Assembly: GCA_017518185.1 (NCBI GenBank)
Contig: JAFWWB010000030.1
Location: forward strand, 20,606-84,605
Length of the DNA: 64,000 nt
Direction: 5' to 3'
From: Lachnospiraceae bacterium
GTDB lineage: Bacteria > Bacillota > Clostridia > Lachnospirales > Lachnospiraceae
Shown here: positions 15,670-24,584 of the stretch, piece after piece
Layout of the letters: the number at the start of each line of letters is the position of its first letter
How positions within the stretch are numbered: position 1 is the stretch's first letter
Position numbers and translations under genes: made by a program
The notes under the pieces: generated by a model
Seen by the model: the letters and a program-made list of their open reading frames with translations, nothing else
Told to the model about the DNA's origin: nothing
Databases searched by the model: none

Positions 15670-17307
15670 GTGGCACAGAATACCCTGGACGCAAAGCTGA
15701 TATCCCGGATGTTCCTTGCAGGAGCGAAGCAGCTTGAGTCCCGAAGAGATGAGATAAACGAGCTTAACGTCTTTCCCGTGCCGGACGGTGATACGGGAAC
15801 CAATATGACGCTGACCATAATGTCGGCTGCAAAGGATGTATATGCTCTTAAAGAGCCGGATATGGCAACTCTCTGCAAGTGCATATCCTCCGGTTCCCTT
15901 AAGGGGGCAAGAGGTAATTCCGGCGTAATACTGAGCCAGCTTTTCAGAGGCTTTACCAAGGTCATCAAGACCTGTGATACCATAGATATCGCTGCTATCT
16001 CGGCCGGCTGCGACAAGGCTGTGGAGTCTGCCTACAAGGCGGTCATGCAGCCCAAGGAAGGCACGATACTCACCGTGGCCAAGGCTGTGGCGGAGAAGAC
16101 AAACGAGGTTTTCGAGAGCGGCTGTGAAGACATAGACCAGCTCTTTAAAGAGGTCATCGCCCATGCGGAAGAGACTCTTGCGAAGACCCCGGAGATGCTC
16201 CCCGTTCTTAAGGAAGCGGGAGTGGTGGATTCCGGCGGAGCAGGGCTTGTGAACGTGCTCAAGGGCTTCTATGACGGATTCCTGGGCAAGGGCATCGAGT
16301 TTACCCTCGAGGAGGACGCTGCTCCCGCAGGAACCGTACGGACCGAGGAAAAGAAGGAATTCCGTTATCTCTATCATACCACCCTTTCGTTGATGCTGGA
16401 CAGAGCCATGCCCATGCAGAGCGAGCAGGATGTACGCCGCTTCCTGGAGAACGTCGGCGATGAAGTGGCCATCGCGGTGGATGAGAGCATAGTCAATGTC
16501 TCGATAAATACCGGTGATCCCGGCATGGTCATACAGAAGGCCATCAAGTACGGCGAGCTGGTGGATGTGCAGGTCATAAACAGAAGGCTTCCTGCAAGGG
16601 AAGAGAGTAAGAAGCCGGAGGAAAAAAAGAAGGAGCAGGCTCCCAGAAAGGCAGTGGGCTTCATCTCGGTTTCCGCAGGCTCGGGCATGAGCGGAGTGTT
16701 CAAAAACCTGGGCACTGATTTCGTGATCGAGGGCGGCCAGACCATGAACCCCTCTACCGAAGACATGCTGAATGCCATAGCGGAGATAAATGCGGACTGC
16801 ATCTTCATTTTCCCGAATAACAAGAATATCATCCTTGCGGCCAACCAGGCCAGGGATATGACAAAGGATAAGAAGATCGTGGTCATCCCCACGAAGACTG
16901 TGCCCCAGGGTATAGAGGCGATGATAGCCTATGTGCCCGACATGAGCGTGGAAGAGAACGAAAGAGCCATGAACGAGGCTGCGTCCCTGGTGAAGACGGG
17001 GCAGATCACCTACGCAGTGAGGGATACCTCCATCGACGGCGTGCAGATACATCAGGATGACTTCATGGGCATAGGGGATTCCGGCATCCTTTCCAACGGG
17101 AAGGACATAAAGGAAGTCTTCATGGGTATGCTGGAGAAAATGTGCGACGACTCCGCGGAGCTTGTGAGCATATACTTCGGCAGCGATGTAACCGAGGCGG
17201 ATGCCGGGGCCATGAGTGCGGCAGTGAGCGAGCGTTTCCCGGCTGTGGAGGTAGCGCTGCAGGAAGGCGGCCAGCCGGTGTACTATTACATAGTGAGCGT
17301 GCAGTAA
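15670..17307 (+). CDS. FakA-like DAK2 domain protein (YloV)
   Basis: The 545-residue protein has the N-terminal DhaL/DAK2 ATP-binding domain, with NVFPVPDGDTGTNMTLT (the three Asp that bind Mg) and SLKGARGNSGVILSQLFRG. A middle domain begins near residue 230, and the C-terminal half is a large DegV-like-partner domain including GFISVSAGSGM and DCIFIFPNNKNI. In Staphylococcus FakA phosphorylates fatty acids bound to a DegV-type FakB. No fakB is in the window. The start is GTG 15670, with AGGAGGGG upstream. A Lys/Glu linker, EESKKPEEKKKEQ, sits near residue 320. Confidence 0.85.
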   Translation: MAQNTLDAKLISRMFLAGAKQLESRRDEINELNVFPVPDGDTGTNMTLTIMSAAKDVYALKEPDMATLCKCISSGSLKGARGNSGVILSQLFRGFTKVIKTCDTIDIAAISAGCDKAVESAYKAVMQPKEGTILTVAKAVAEKTNEVFESGCEDIDQLFKEVIAHAEETLAKTPEMLPVLKEAGVVDSGGAGLVNVLKGFYDGFLGKGIEFTLEEDAAPAGTVRTEEKKEFRYLYHTTLSLMLDRAMPMQSEQDVRRFLENVGDEVAIAVDESIVNVSINTGDPGMVIQKAIKYGELVDVQVINRRLPAREESKKPEEKKKEQAPRKAVGFISVSAGSGMSGVFKNLGTDFVIEGGQTMNPSTEDMLNAIAEINADCIFIFPNNKNIILAANQARDMTKDKKIVVIPTKTVPQGIEAMIAYVPDMSVEENERAMNEAASLVKTGQITYAVRDTSIDGVQIHQDDFMGIGDSGILSNGKDIKEVFMGMLEKMCDDSAELVSIYFGSDVTEADAGAMSAAVSERFPAVEVALQEGGQPVYYYIVSVQ

Positions 17308-17337
17308 GCACGGAAAACATGACCAGGGATACTGATG

Positions 17338-17365
17338 ATGGCGGCTTGCGGGCCGCCATTCGTTT
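17338..17365 (+). terminator. Hairpin between the DAK2 gene and recG
   Basis: ATGGCGGC (17338-17345) pairs with GCCGCCAT (17352-17359) over a six-base loop, followed by TCGTTT. The T-run is short, so it may reduce rather than stop read-through into recG. Confidence 0.5.
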
Positions 17366-17370
17366 AGTCT

Positions 17371-19428
17371 ATGAAACTTACTGATGATATAAAAACTTTA
17401 AAAGGAGTCGGAGAGAAGACTGCGCAGGCACTGGCGGGGCTTGGCATATACAGCATCAATGATCTTCTCCATCATTTTCCGCGCACTTATGAGAGGCTGC
17501 CTGAGATCGGACGCATCGCCGATACACCCTCCGGAGGCAGGCACTGCGTTGACGCGGTGGTGAGCTCCGCCCCGGTGGTATTCCGCAGGGGCGGCCGGCA
17601 GATACTGCAGTTTTCAGTAAGCGACGGCAGCGGGGAGGGAAAGGTCAGCTTTTTCGGCATGCCCTACTTAAAGAACCGCTTCCGGCCGGGCAGCCGTTAT
17701 ATCTTTTACGCATATACCTCGAGGAAGGGCACCGTGCTATCCCTTGCGCAGCCCAGGATACTGAGCCGGGCAGAATATGAGGACGGCATCAGGCGGCTGA
17801 GCCCTGTATATCCGCTGACGGCGGATGTGACCATGAGTCTTCTCAGGAAGCTCATGGACCAGGCCCTGCCCCTTACGGCGCTTATGGGTGAGTATCTGCC
17901 CGCGGAGGTGATGGAGCGCCTTAAGCTCATGCCGGTGGGAGAAGCCATAAGGTGCATGCACGCGCCTGAAAGTGAAGAACAGGCTGCTCTTGCGAGGCGG
18001 AGGATGGTATTTGAGGAGTTCTTTCTTTTTCTTGCAAGGATGGAGCTTCTGAAAAGCGGGCCGGAGAAAAAAGCCTCCGGGCATGTCATAAGCGGACGAG
18101 AGGCTGCGGACGGATTTACAGCCTCCCTGCCCTATGACCTCACCGGGGCGCAGGAAAGAGCCGTTAATGACATACTCTCGGATATGGGCAGCGGTTATGT
18201 GATGAACAGGCTGCTTCAGGGAGATGTGGGCAGCGGAAAGACAGCGGTTGCTTTTTCGGCGGCAGCGGCAGTCATCGCTTCGGGAGAGCGCTGTGCGGTA
18301 ATGGCGCCTACAGAGGTACTTGCCAGACAGCATTACGAGGATGCGCTCAGGTACTGCGAAGCCGGAGTGCTCTGCACACATCCCGTGCTGCTGACCGGAT
18401 CCCTGAAGGCTTCCGAAAAGAAAAGGATAAAGGAAGAGACAGAAAAGGGTGAGGCGGATCTTATCATAGGCACTCATGCTATTATACAGGAGGATGTGCA
18501 TATACCCGGGCTGGGACTCATAGTCACGGATGAGCAGCACCGCTTCGGAGTCGCTCAGAGGATGAGCCTGGCGGATAAGGGGGAGGAACCCCATGTACTG
18601 GTCATGAGCGCCACTCCGATCCCGAGGACATTGGCTCTCATCCTTTACGGGGATATGGACGTTTCCGTGATAGATGAAAAACCTGCCGAGAGGCTGCCGG
18701 TGAAGAATGCGGTGGTGGACGATTCCTTCCGTGTGAAAAACCTTCAGTTCATCCTGAAGCGGATCAGCGAGGGACGCCAGGCCTATATAATCTGTCCCCA
18801 GGTGGAGGAAGGCGTGTCAGAAGGGCTCTGCAACGTGGAGGACTATACTGCCATGCTCAGGGAGAAGCTGCCTCCGGCCATAAGGGTGGACATGCTCCAC
18901 GGAAAGATGAAACCTGCGGAGAAGAATGAGGTCATGGAGCGCTTTGCCTCGGGAAAGACGGACATACTTGTTTCCACCACGGTTGTGGAGGTAGGGGTCA
19001 ATGTGCCCAATGCCGTGGTCATGATGGTGGAGAACGCCGAACGCTTCGGTCTGTCCCAGCTTCATCAGCTGAGAGGACGCGTGGGAAGAGGGGAGCACCA
19101 GTCCTACTGTATCTTTGTTACCGGCGAAAATGCCGGGAAGGACAGCCTTGAGCGGCTGAACATATTAAAAGAGAGCAATGACGGTTTCAGGATAGCGGAG
19201 GAGGATCTTAAGCAGCGCGGCCCGGGAGATTTCTTCGGCAGCCGCCAGTCGGGCCTGCCCTATTTTGAAATGGCGGATATATACGCTGATTCCGCATTGC
19301 TCACGGAGACAAAACAGTGTCTGTCCGGGATCCTTTCCGCAGGGGCGGAGGGGGTGGAGAAGCTGAAGAAGCTTCTGGCCGAAAGCAGTGATGTAAGCTG
19401 TCACGATTTTCATGGTATTTGTCTGTAA
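17371..19428 (+). CDS. recG: ATP-dependent DNA helicase RecG
   Basis: The 685-residue superfamily 2 helicase reverses stalled forks and processes branched DNA. An N-terminal wedge/OB region (about 1-240) starts with LKGVGEKTAQALAGLGI. Motif I is GDVGSGKTAVA, motif Ia APTEVLARQH, motif II DEQHRFG, motif III MSATPIPRT, motif V STTVVEVGVNVPNA and motif VI QLHQLRGRVGRGEHQSYC. The C-terminal segment has KQRGPGDFFGSRQSGLP. Full family length. No clear Shine-Dalgarno precedes the ATG, but the frame begins with the typical MKLTDDIKTLKGVGEKTA. Confidence 0.96.
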   Translation: MKLTDDIKTLKGVGEKTAQALAGLGIYSINDLLHHFPRTYERLPEIGRIADTPSGGRHCVDAVVSSAPVVFRRGGRQILQFSVSDGSGEGKVSFFGMPYLKNRFRPGSRYIFYAYTSRKGTVLSLAQPRILSRAEYEDGIRRLSPVYPLTADVTMSLLRKLMDQALPLTALMGEYLPAEVMERLKLMPVGEAIRCMHAPESEEQAALARRRMVFEEFFLFLARMELLKSGPEKKASGHVISGREAADGFTASLPYDLTGAQERAVNDILSDMGSGYVMNRLLQGDVGSGKTAVAFSAAAAVIASGERCAVMAPTEVLARQHYEDALRYCEAGVLCTHPVLLTGSLKASEKKRIKEETEKGEADLIIGTHAIIQEDVHIPGLGLIVTDEQHRFGVAQRMSLADKGEEPHVLVMSATPIPRTLALILYGDMDVSVIDEKPAERLPVKNAVVDDSFRVKNLQFILKRISEGRQAYIICPQVEEGVSEGLCNVEDYTAMLREKLPPAIRVDMLHGKMKPAEKNEVMERFASGKTDILVSTTVVEVGVNVPNAVVMMVENAERFGLSQLHQLRGRVGRGEHQSYCIFVTGENAGKDSLERLNILKESNDGFRIAEEDLKQRGPGDFFGSRQSGLPYFEMADIYADSALLTETKQCLSGILSAGAEGVEKLKKLLAESSDVSCHDFHGICL

Positions 19429-19430
19429 AG

Positions 19431-19479
19431 TATGATATAATGATTCAATTCGGGCGGTTCTGAATAGATATGATATAAT
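19431..19479 (+). promoter_or_regulatory. Two tandem extended -10 elements before the signalling cluster
   Basis: TATGATATAAT occurs twice, at 19431-19441 and 19469-19479. Each contains TGATATAAT, a perfect TATAAT with the TG extension. No good -35 box is present for either, as expected for extended -10 promoters. They lie 72 and 34 bases before the GTG at 19513. Confidence 0.55.
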
Positions 19480-19512
19480 TAATTACTTTTACAGATCGGG
19501 GACGGGGTTATA

Positions 19513-22500
19513 GTGGGATTGGAACTGTTTTATCATTGTTCATTCTACTTCGCGGGCTTTTTCATATGCCTGGCGTGCTTTGTCTATACCTGTTTGCAGG
19601 GCAAGTCCAAGAGGCCCCAGGACCGGTTTTATCTTCTTGTGCTGTTGAACGTGGTGGTCTGTTCGGCCTGCGCCATAATCGAGAAGTTTGCCCAGCCGCA
19701 TATATATGATTCGGATACGGCACTTGGCGCGGTGAACTTCTGCCGCTTTCTATATTTCATAGTTCATGCGGCGCTGTCGCCGCTTTTCTATGCATACATG
19801 GTCTATGTCAGCTCTTCCATCTATGTTCACAGGAGACATAAGGTAAGATTTTCCCTGACCATGATCCCATTTATGGTGATAGAGCTCATGGTCCTCACCA
19901 ATCATTTTACAGGCTGGGTCTATTATACGGATGAGCTGGAGGTATATCACCGCGGCAGGTTCATGACCATGTTCTATATAGTGGCGGCGATATACTATGT
20001 CTGGTCCATAGGAAACGTGATCCGGCACTGGTTTGCCCTTACCGCGAAATGGAAAAGGGGAGTGGCGCTGCTCTTCGGCATAACCCTTTCCGGCGTGGTG
20101 CTCCAGATGTTGCAGCCCCAGCTTCAGGTGGAACTGTTTGCTGAGGCCATGGGACTGGTCTGCGCCGTTATCTTTATCGAGAACGATGAGGACCGCATGG
20201 ATGTGGGCAGCGGGCTCTTCAACCGAAGCGCCCTTACCATGGATCTGAAGAACTATATAAAGATGGATATCCCCTTTACCGTGGTCATGGTATATGTGTC
20301 CAACGCCGATACGCTGAACCGGCTGACCGGCAGTGTATCGACGGAAAGCCTTCTGGACAGTGTGACGGCCTATCTGCGCACCGTGATACCCTATTTCCAC
20401 ATCTATAAGACTTCACCGGAATGTTTTGTGCTCATAAGCATGGATGAAAAGAAATATGCCAGGGGAGAGCTTTCCGAGGCGATAAGGTCGCGTTTCAGCC
20501 AGCCCTGGAACTGCGAAGGAGTTGAGGTGCGGCTTTCCGCCATGGTCATGGAGGCAGCCTGCCCGGAGGAGATCACCACCGAGGACGAGGTCTTCCTTAT
20601 GACGGATTCGCCCAAGCCAGTGGACGAGGCCGGGAGGGTCAGCGAGGATGCCAGGATCTCGGGACTCAAGCGCAGCATGCAGGTGGAACAGGCCCTGAGA
20701 AGAGGCTTCTCACAGCACAATTTCGAAGTCTTCTACCAGCCGGTCTATTTTATAGAGAACCTGACCATACATTCGGCGGAGGCGCTGGTGCGTCTTCACG
20801 ATGACAGGCTGGGCGATATACCGCCTTCGGAATTCATTCCCGTGGCGGAACACGACGGCATCATAGACCAGATAGGAAATTTCGTGCTGGAGGAGGCCTG
20901 CCTCTTCCTGGGGAGCGGTCTGCCGGTGGAGATGGGCATAGAGTATATCAGCGTGAACCTTTCCATACTCCAGTGCCTTAAGCCGGGCTTTACGACTTTT
21001 GTCAAGGAGACCACCAGGAAATATGATGTGTCCCCTTCGCTCATAAGCTTTGAGATAAAGGAGTCGGCGGCTGTGAACGATTATGCCGTGCTCCGCTCCA
21101 TAATATCGGAGCTGAAGGCCTTCGGCTTCCGTTTTTCCATGGACAGCTACGGTACGGGCTTTTCGGATATGAAATCCCTGTATTCACTGGATTTTGACGT
21201 TATAAAAATTGACAAGAGCCTCCTGACCCGGGCCAGGGAAGGTGAGGTGGGAAGGATAGTGCTGGAGTCCTGCGTAAGGATGATAAGGCAGATGCACAGG
21301 CGTATACTCGTGGAAGGTGTGGAGACCAAGGAACACATGGAACAGCTTAAAAAGCTGGATGTGGACTATGTCCAGGGCTATTATTCCTCGAGGCCCATTA
21401 CCAAGAACGAGCTTCTGGGTATACTGCGCGCCACTGAGCTGGCAAGGATGGAAGAGAGGCGGGCCATTGCGGCCAGCGAGGCAAAATCCAGTTTTCTCGC
21501 CAACATGTCCCATGAGATACGGACGCCCATCAACGCCGTGCTGGGCATGAACCAGATGATACAGCGGGAGTGCGACGAGGCGGCGGTCATGCGCTATTCC
21601 AAAGAGATAGAGACCGCAGGAAGGAACCTTCTCTCGCTCATAAACAATATTCTCGACTATTCCAAGATAGAGGCCGGCGAGATGGAGATAGTGGAGGCCG
21701 AATACGATCTCAAGATGGCTCTCGGGGATGTGATCAGGGATGTCTACAGGAAGACCAACCAGAAACACCTGACCTTCAGGGTATATGTTTCCGAGGATCT
21801 CCCCGCAAGGCTGTACGGCGATGAATTCCGCCTCAAGCAGATACTGATAAACCTGCTTAACAACGCGGTCAAGTATACGGATGAGGGCGGAGTGAGCCTT
21901 ACCGTGGAGGGTGAGATATACTCCGAAGAAGAGATACTGCTGAAGATAAGCGTGGAGGATACGGGCATAGGTATCCGGGAGGAAGACCAGAGCAAGCTGT
22001 ATGAGATGTTCCAGAGACTGGATATGGACAGGAACCGTACTCTGGAGGGTACCGGTCTCGGCCTTGCCATCAGTTACCATCTTCTCCAGCTGATGCAGGG
22101 GCAGATCGAGGTGGACAGCGAATACGGCGTGGGTTCCACCTTCATGGTGCAGCTGCTGCAGAAGACTGTCGGAAAGGACAGGATAAGGCCCTTCAAGGCT
22201 GAGGAACTGAAGGACATATTCACGGGCTTCAGCGGACCCAGGGAGTTTACGGCCCCGGATGCCAGGATACTGGTGGTTGACGATACGCCGCTCAATCATA
22301 CGGTGATCATAGAACTGTTGAAGAACACAAAGGTACAGGTAGTATCCGCCATGAGCGGTGAAGAGGCCCTGAAGATGGTAACGGAAAGACATTTCGATCT
22401 CTGTCTTATGGACCAGCGCATGCCGGGGCTTTCCGGAGTTGAGACCCTTCATAGGATGAGGGATATGGAAGATGCGGTCAACAAGCGCATGCCGGTGATC

Positions 22501-22647
22501 TCCATGACTGCCAATGTCTATCCGGGCATCAGGGATGCGGAGCGGAGATCGGGGTTTGAGGATTATATCGAGAAGCCGGTGGAGGGCAGCCGGCTCATGG
22601 AGATGATGTTGAAATATCTGCCCGAGAGCAAGGTTTTTATCGGCTGA
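19513..22647 (+). CDS. Membrane sensor/degenerate GGDEF/EAL/histidine kinase/receiver hybrid
   Basis: The 1044-residue protein starts with a seven-helix membrane sensor (residues about 5-215). Next is a GGDEF-like domain (about 225-375) whose signature is lost (TSPECF where GGDEF is expected), so it should not make cyclic-di-GMP. The EAL domain (about 395-640) keeps E423 of EAL, VNLS, the Glu in FEIKES, the Lys in KIDKS, VEGVE and QGYY, but the paired Asp is D544-S545. A HisKA domain with H667 (SHEIRTP), an HATPase with NNAVKY, DTGIGI and GTGLGLAI, and a C-terminal receiver with D967 (MDQRMPG) follow. It starts with GTG. EAL joined to a complete hybrid kinase is an unusual arrangement. Confidence 0.85.
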   Translation: MGLELFYHCSFYFAGFFICLACFVYTCLQGKSKRPQDRFYLLVLLNVVVCSACAIIEKFAQPHIYDSDTALGAVNFCRFLYFIVHAALSPLFYAYMVYVSSSIYVHRRHKVRFSLTMIPFMVIELMVLTNHFTGWVYYTDELEVYHRGRFMTMFYIVAAIYYVWSIGNVIRHWFALTAKWKRGVALLFGITLSGVVLQMLQPQLQVELFAEAMGLVCAVIFIENDEDRMDVGSGLFNRSALTMDLKNYIKMDIPFTVVMVYVSNADTLNRLTGSVSTESLLDSVTAYLRTVIPYFHIYKTSPECFVLISMDEKKYARGELSEAIRSRFSQPWNCEGVEVRLSAMVMEAACPEEITTEDEVFLMTDSPKPVDEAGRVSEDARISGLKRSMQVEQALRRGFSQHNFEVFYQPVYFIENLTIHSAEALVRLHDDRLGDIPPSEFIPVAEHDGIIDQIGNFVLEEACLFLGSGLPVEMGIEYISVNLSILQCLKPGFTTFVKETTRKYDVSPSLISFEIKESAAVNDYAVLRSIISELKAFGFRFSMDSYGTGFSDMKSLYSLDFDVIKIDKSLLTRAREGEVGRIVLESCVRMIRQMHRRILVEGVETKEHMEQLKKLDVDYVQGYYSSRPITKNELLGILRATELARMEERRAIAASEAKSSFLANMSHEIRTPINAVLGMNQMIQRECDEAAVMRYSKEIETAGRNLLSLINNILDYSKIEAGEMEIVEAEYDLKMALGDVIRDVYRKTNQKHLTFRVYVSEDLPARLYGDEFRLKQILINLLNNAVKYTDEGGVSLTVEGEIYSEEEILLKISVEDTGIGIREEDQSKLYEMFQRLDMDRNRTLEGTGLGLAISYHLLQLMQGQIEVDSEYGVGSTFMVQLLQKTVGKDRIRPFKAEELKDIFTGFSGPREFTAPDARILVVDDTPLNHTVIIELLKNTKVQVVSAMSGEEALKMVTERHFDLCLMDQRMPGLSGVETLHRMRDMEDAVNKRMPVISMTANVYPGIRDAERRSGFEDYIEKPVEGSRLMEMMLKYLPESKVFIG

Positions 22648-22657
22648 GGACGAAGGG

Positions 22658-24580
22658 ATGCTGAACGACCTTATCATTAAAAATGCATTACTGATCGCTG
22701 CACTGATGATATCCTTCGTTGCGCTGTTCTATACGCTGGCCATAAAGCGTACGGACCGTCTGCGCAACAGGATCTATATCCTCATGCTCATCTTTACCAT
22801 GATATGCTCCGTATGCGAGATGGGAAAGTGCGCAGTACGGATGCTGGGGAGCAATGCGGTGATGTCAATGGTGCTTCTGGACGGCATCGAGTACATACAT
22901 TCCATCTTCCATATACTCATCCCCATGCTGTTCTTTTTCTATGTGACGCAGGTGAACGGCTCCTACAGGATGATGAAACGTTTCGGCAGGGTGGCACTCT
23001 TTGTGCCGGCGTTGATAGCGGAGGCCCTGATAATAACGAATCCATTCCATCAGCTGGTATATCATCACGATATGTCACTTAATTTCAAGGGCGGCTGGGG
23101 TATGGGAGTCGCTTATGGCATGGCGGTGCTGTATATGGCAGGCTGCATGCTGAACATGATAGCCAACAGAAAGGCCCTGAGCAGGGGACGCTTCATGTCG
23201 ATACTGTTCTTCTTCCCCCTGGTGACTGCCGGCATAGCTACCCAGCTCCTGCTGGAGGAGGTAAAGTGCGAGATGTTCGCCGTGGCCCTGATGATGCTGG
23301 GAGTCATGCTGACCCTGGAAAACGAGGATGATAGGATGGATGCCACCACCGGTGTCTATAACCGTGGCGCCCTCAAGCAGACACTGGGGACGCTTATCAG
23401 GATGGAGACACCCTTTACCGTGGTGGCGGTAAGGATAAACAATTATGATGTGCTCATGAGGCTTTCAGGCAGCAGCGGCGTAGACCATGTCATGAAGAGG
23501 GTAGCGGAGTGCCTTAAGGAGGAATATGTCTGGTACCGTATATACCGTGCCACAACCACCGAATTCATGATACTGACGGATCTTTCCTATCAGGATACCA
23601 TCAGGCTCTCGGAAAGGATCTATGTCAGGTTCATGGACGGCATGTATATGCCGGGGTCCGATACACCCATATCCGCCACCATACTCAGGGCCTCCGTGCC
23701 GGATGAGCTTTCGGGCATGGAAGAGGTGATGCTTATGGTGGACGGCCCCCTTCCCACCGGAGAGATGAAGGGCATAATCCACGGAAGGAAGCTGGCTTAT
23801 CTCACCAGATCCACCGATCTTGAATATGCCCTGGACAGGGCTCTTAAGAATAACGGCCTCAGCATGAAGTATCAGACCATTCACAGAAAAGAGGACAGGA
23901 CGCCCTATGCCATCAAGGCGCTGGTAAGGATGACCGATCCCAAACTGGGAGAGCTGATGCCCTCCGAATTCATACCTCAGGCCGAGAGGACGGGCCAGAT
24001 ACACCGTATAGGGAATATGGCGCTGGAAGAGGTCTGCCGTTTCATAAACAGCGGCATACCCGAAAGGCTGGGCTACGGCATCATCTTTGTGAACCTTTCC
24101 CTGGTACAGTGCCTGCAGCGGGATTTTGCCGAGCATGTGACGAACATCATAATGAAGCACGGGGTTTCTCCCAAAATGCTGAACTTTGAGATAACGAAGC
24201 CGGTTTCAAAGGAGGACCATTATCTTCTGGAACGGGTAATGAGGCAGCTTAAGAAAAAGGGCTTCCGCTTCACCATAGAGGACTTCGGCGCGGGTTATGC
24301 AAACGTGGAAGCCATATTTGCGCTGGATTTCGATGTGGTGAAGATCGACCGCTCCATACTGTGGGATGCCATGGAGAGTGAGATAGGGCGCATCGTGCTG
24401 GATAATTCCATAAGGATGATAAAGGAACTGGATAAGGAGATACTTGTGGAAGGCGTGGAGAACATCAGGCAGATAGATATGCTGAGCACCATGGATGTGG
24501 ACTATCTGCAGGGTTATTATTTTTCAAGGCCTGTCTCAAGGGAAGAGCTGGATAAGATGGCACAGCTGGAGGATATGTGA
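22658..24580 (+). CDS. Membrane sensor/degenerate GGDEF/inactive EAL protein
   Basis: The 640-residue paralogue of the first half of its neighbours has a seven-helix N-terminal sensor (about 5-215), a GGDEF-like domain without the signature (TTEFMIL in its place) and an EAL domain. The EAL domain has lost catalytic residues: the EAL Glu is K420, and the first Asp of the DDFG motif is E541 (IEDFG). The VNLS Asn, KIDRS Lys, VEGVE and QGYY remain. It can hardly hydrolyse cyclic-di-GMP and may act as a binding or scaffolding partner for the two kinase paralogues. It begins 10 bases after the first gene. Confidence 0.82.
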   Translation: MLNDLIIKNALLIAALMISFVALFYTLAIKRTDRLRNRIYILMLIFTMICSVCEMGKCAVRMLGSNAVMSMVLLDGIEYIHSIFHILIPMLFFFYVTQVNGSYRMMKRFGRVALFVPALIAEALIITNPFHQLVYHHDMSLNFKGGWGMGVAYGMAVLYMAGCMLNMIANRKALSRGRFMSILFFFPLVTAGIATQLLLEEVKCEMFAVALMMLGVMLTLENEDDRMDATTGVYNRGALKQTLGTLIRMETPFTVVAVRINNYDVLMRLSGSSGVDHVMKRVAECLKEEYVWYRIYRATTTEFMILTDLSYQDTIRLSERIYVRFMDGMYMPGSDTPISATILRASVPDELSGMEEVMLMVDGPLPTGEMKGIIHGRKLAYLTRSTDLEYALDRALKNNGLSMKYQTIHRKEDRTPYAIKALVRMTDPKLGELMPSEFIPQAERTGQIHRIGNMALEEVCRFINSGIPERLGYGIIFVNLSLVQCLQRDFAEHVTNIIMKHGVSPKMLNFEITKPVSKEDHYLLERVMRQLKKKGFRFTIEDFGAGYANVEAIFALDFDVVKIDRSILWDAMESEIGRIVLDNSIRMIKELDKEILVEGVENIRQIDMLSTMDVDYLQGYYFSRPVSREELDKMAQLEDM

Positions 24581-24584
24581 CTGT

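Noticed and set aside
15640-17052. 470-codon minus-strand frame
   Set aside because: It is antisense to the DAK2 protein, whose motifs are unmistakable; the minus frame has no motif or ribosome binding site.
21184-22677. 497-codon minus-strand frame
   Set aside because: It is antisense to the EAL and kinase domains; biased codons in GC-rich genes produce such frames.
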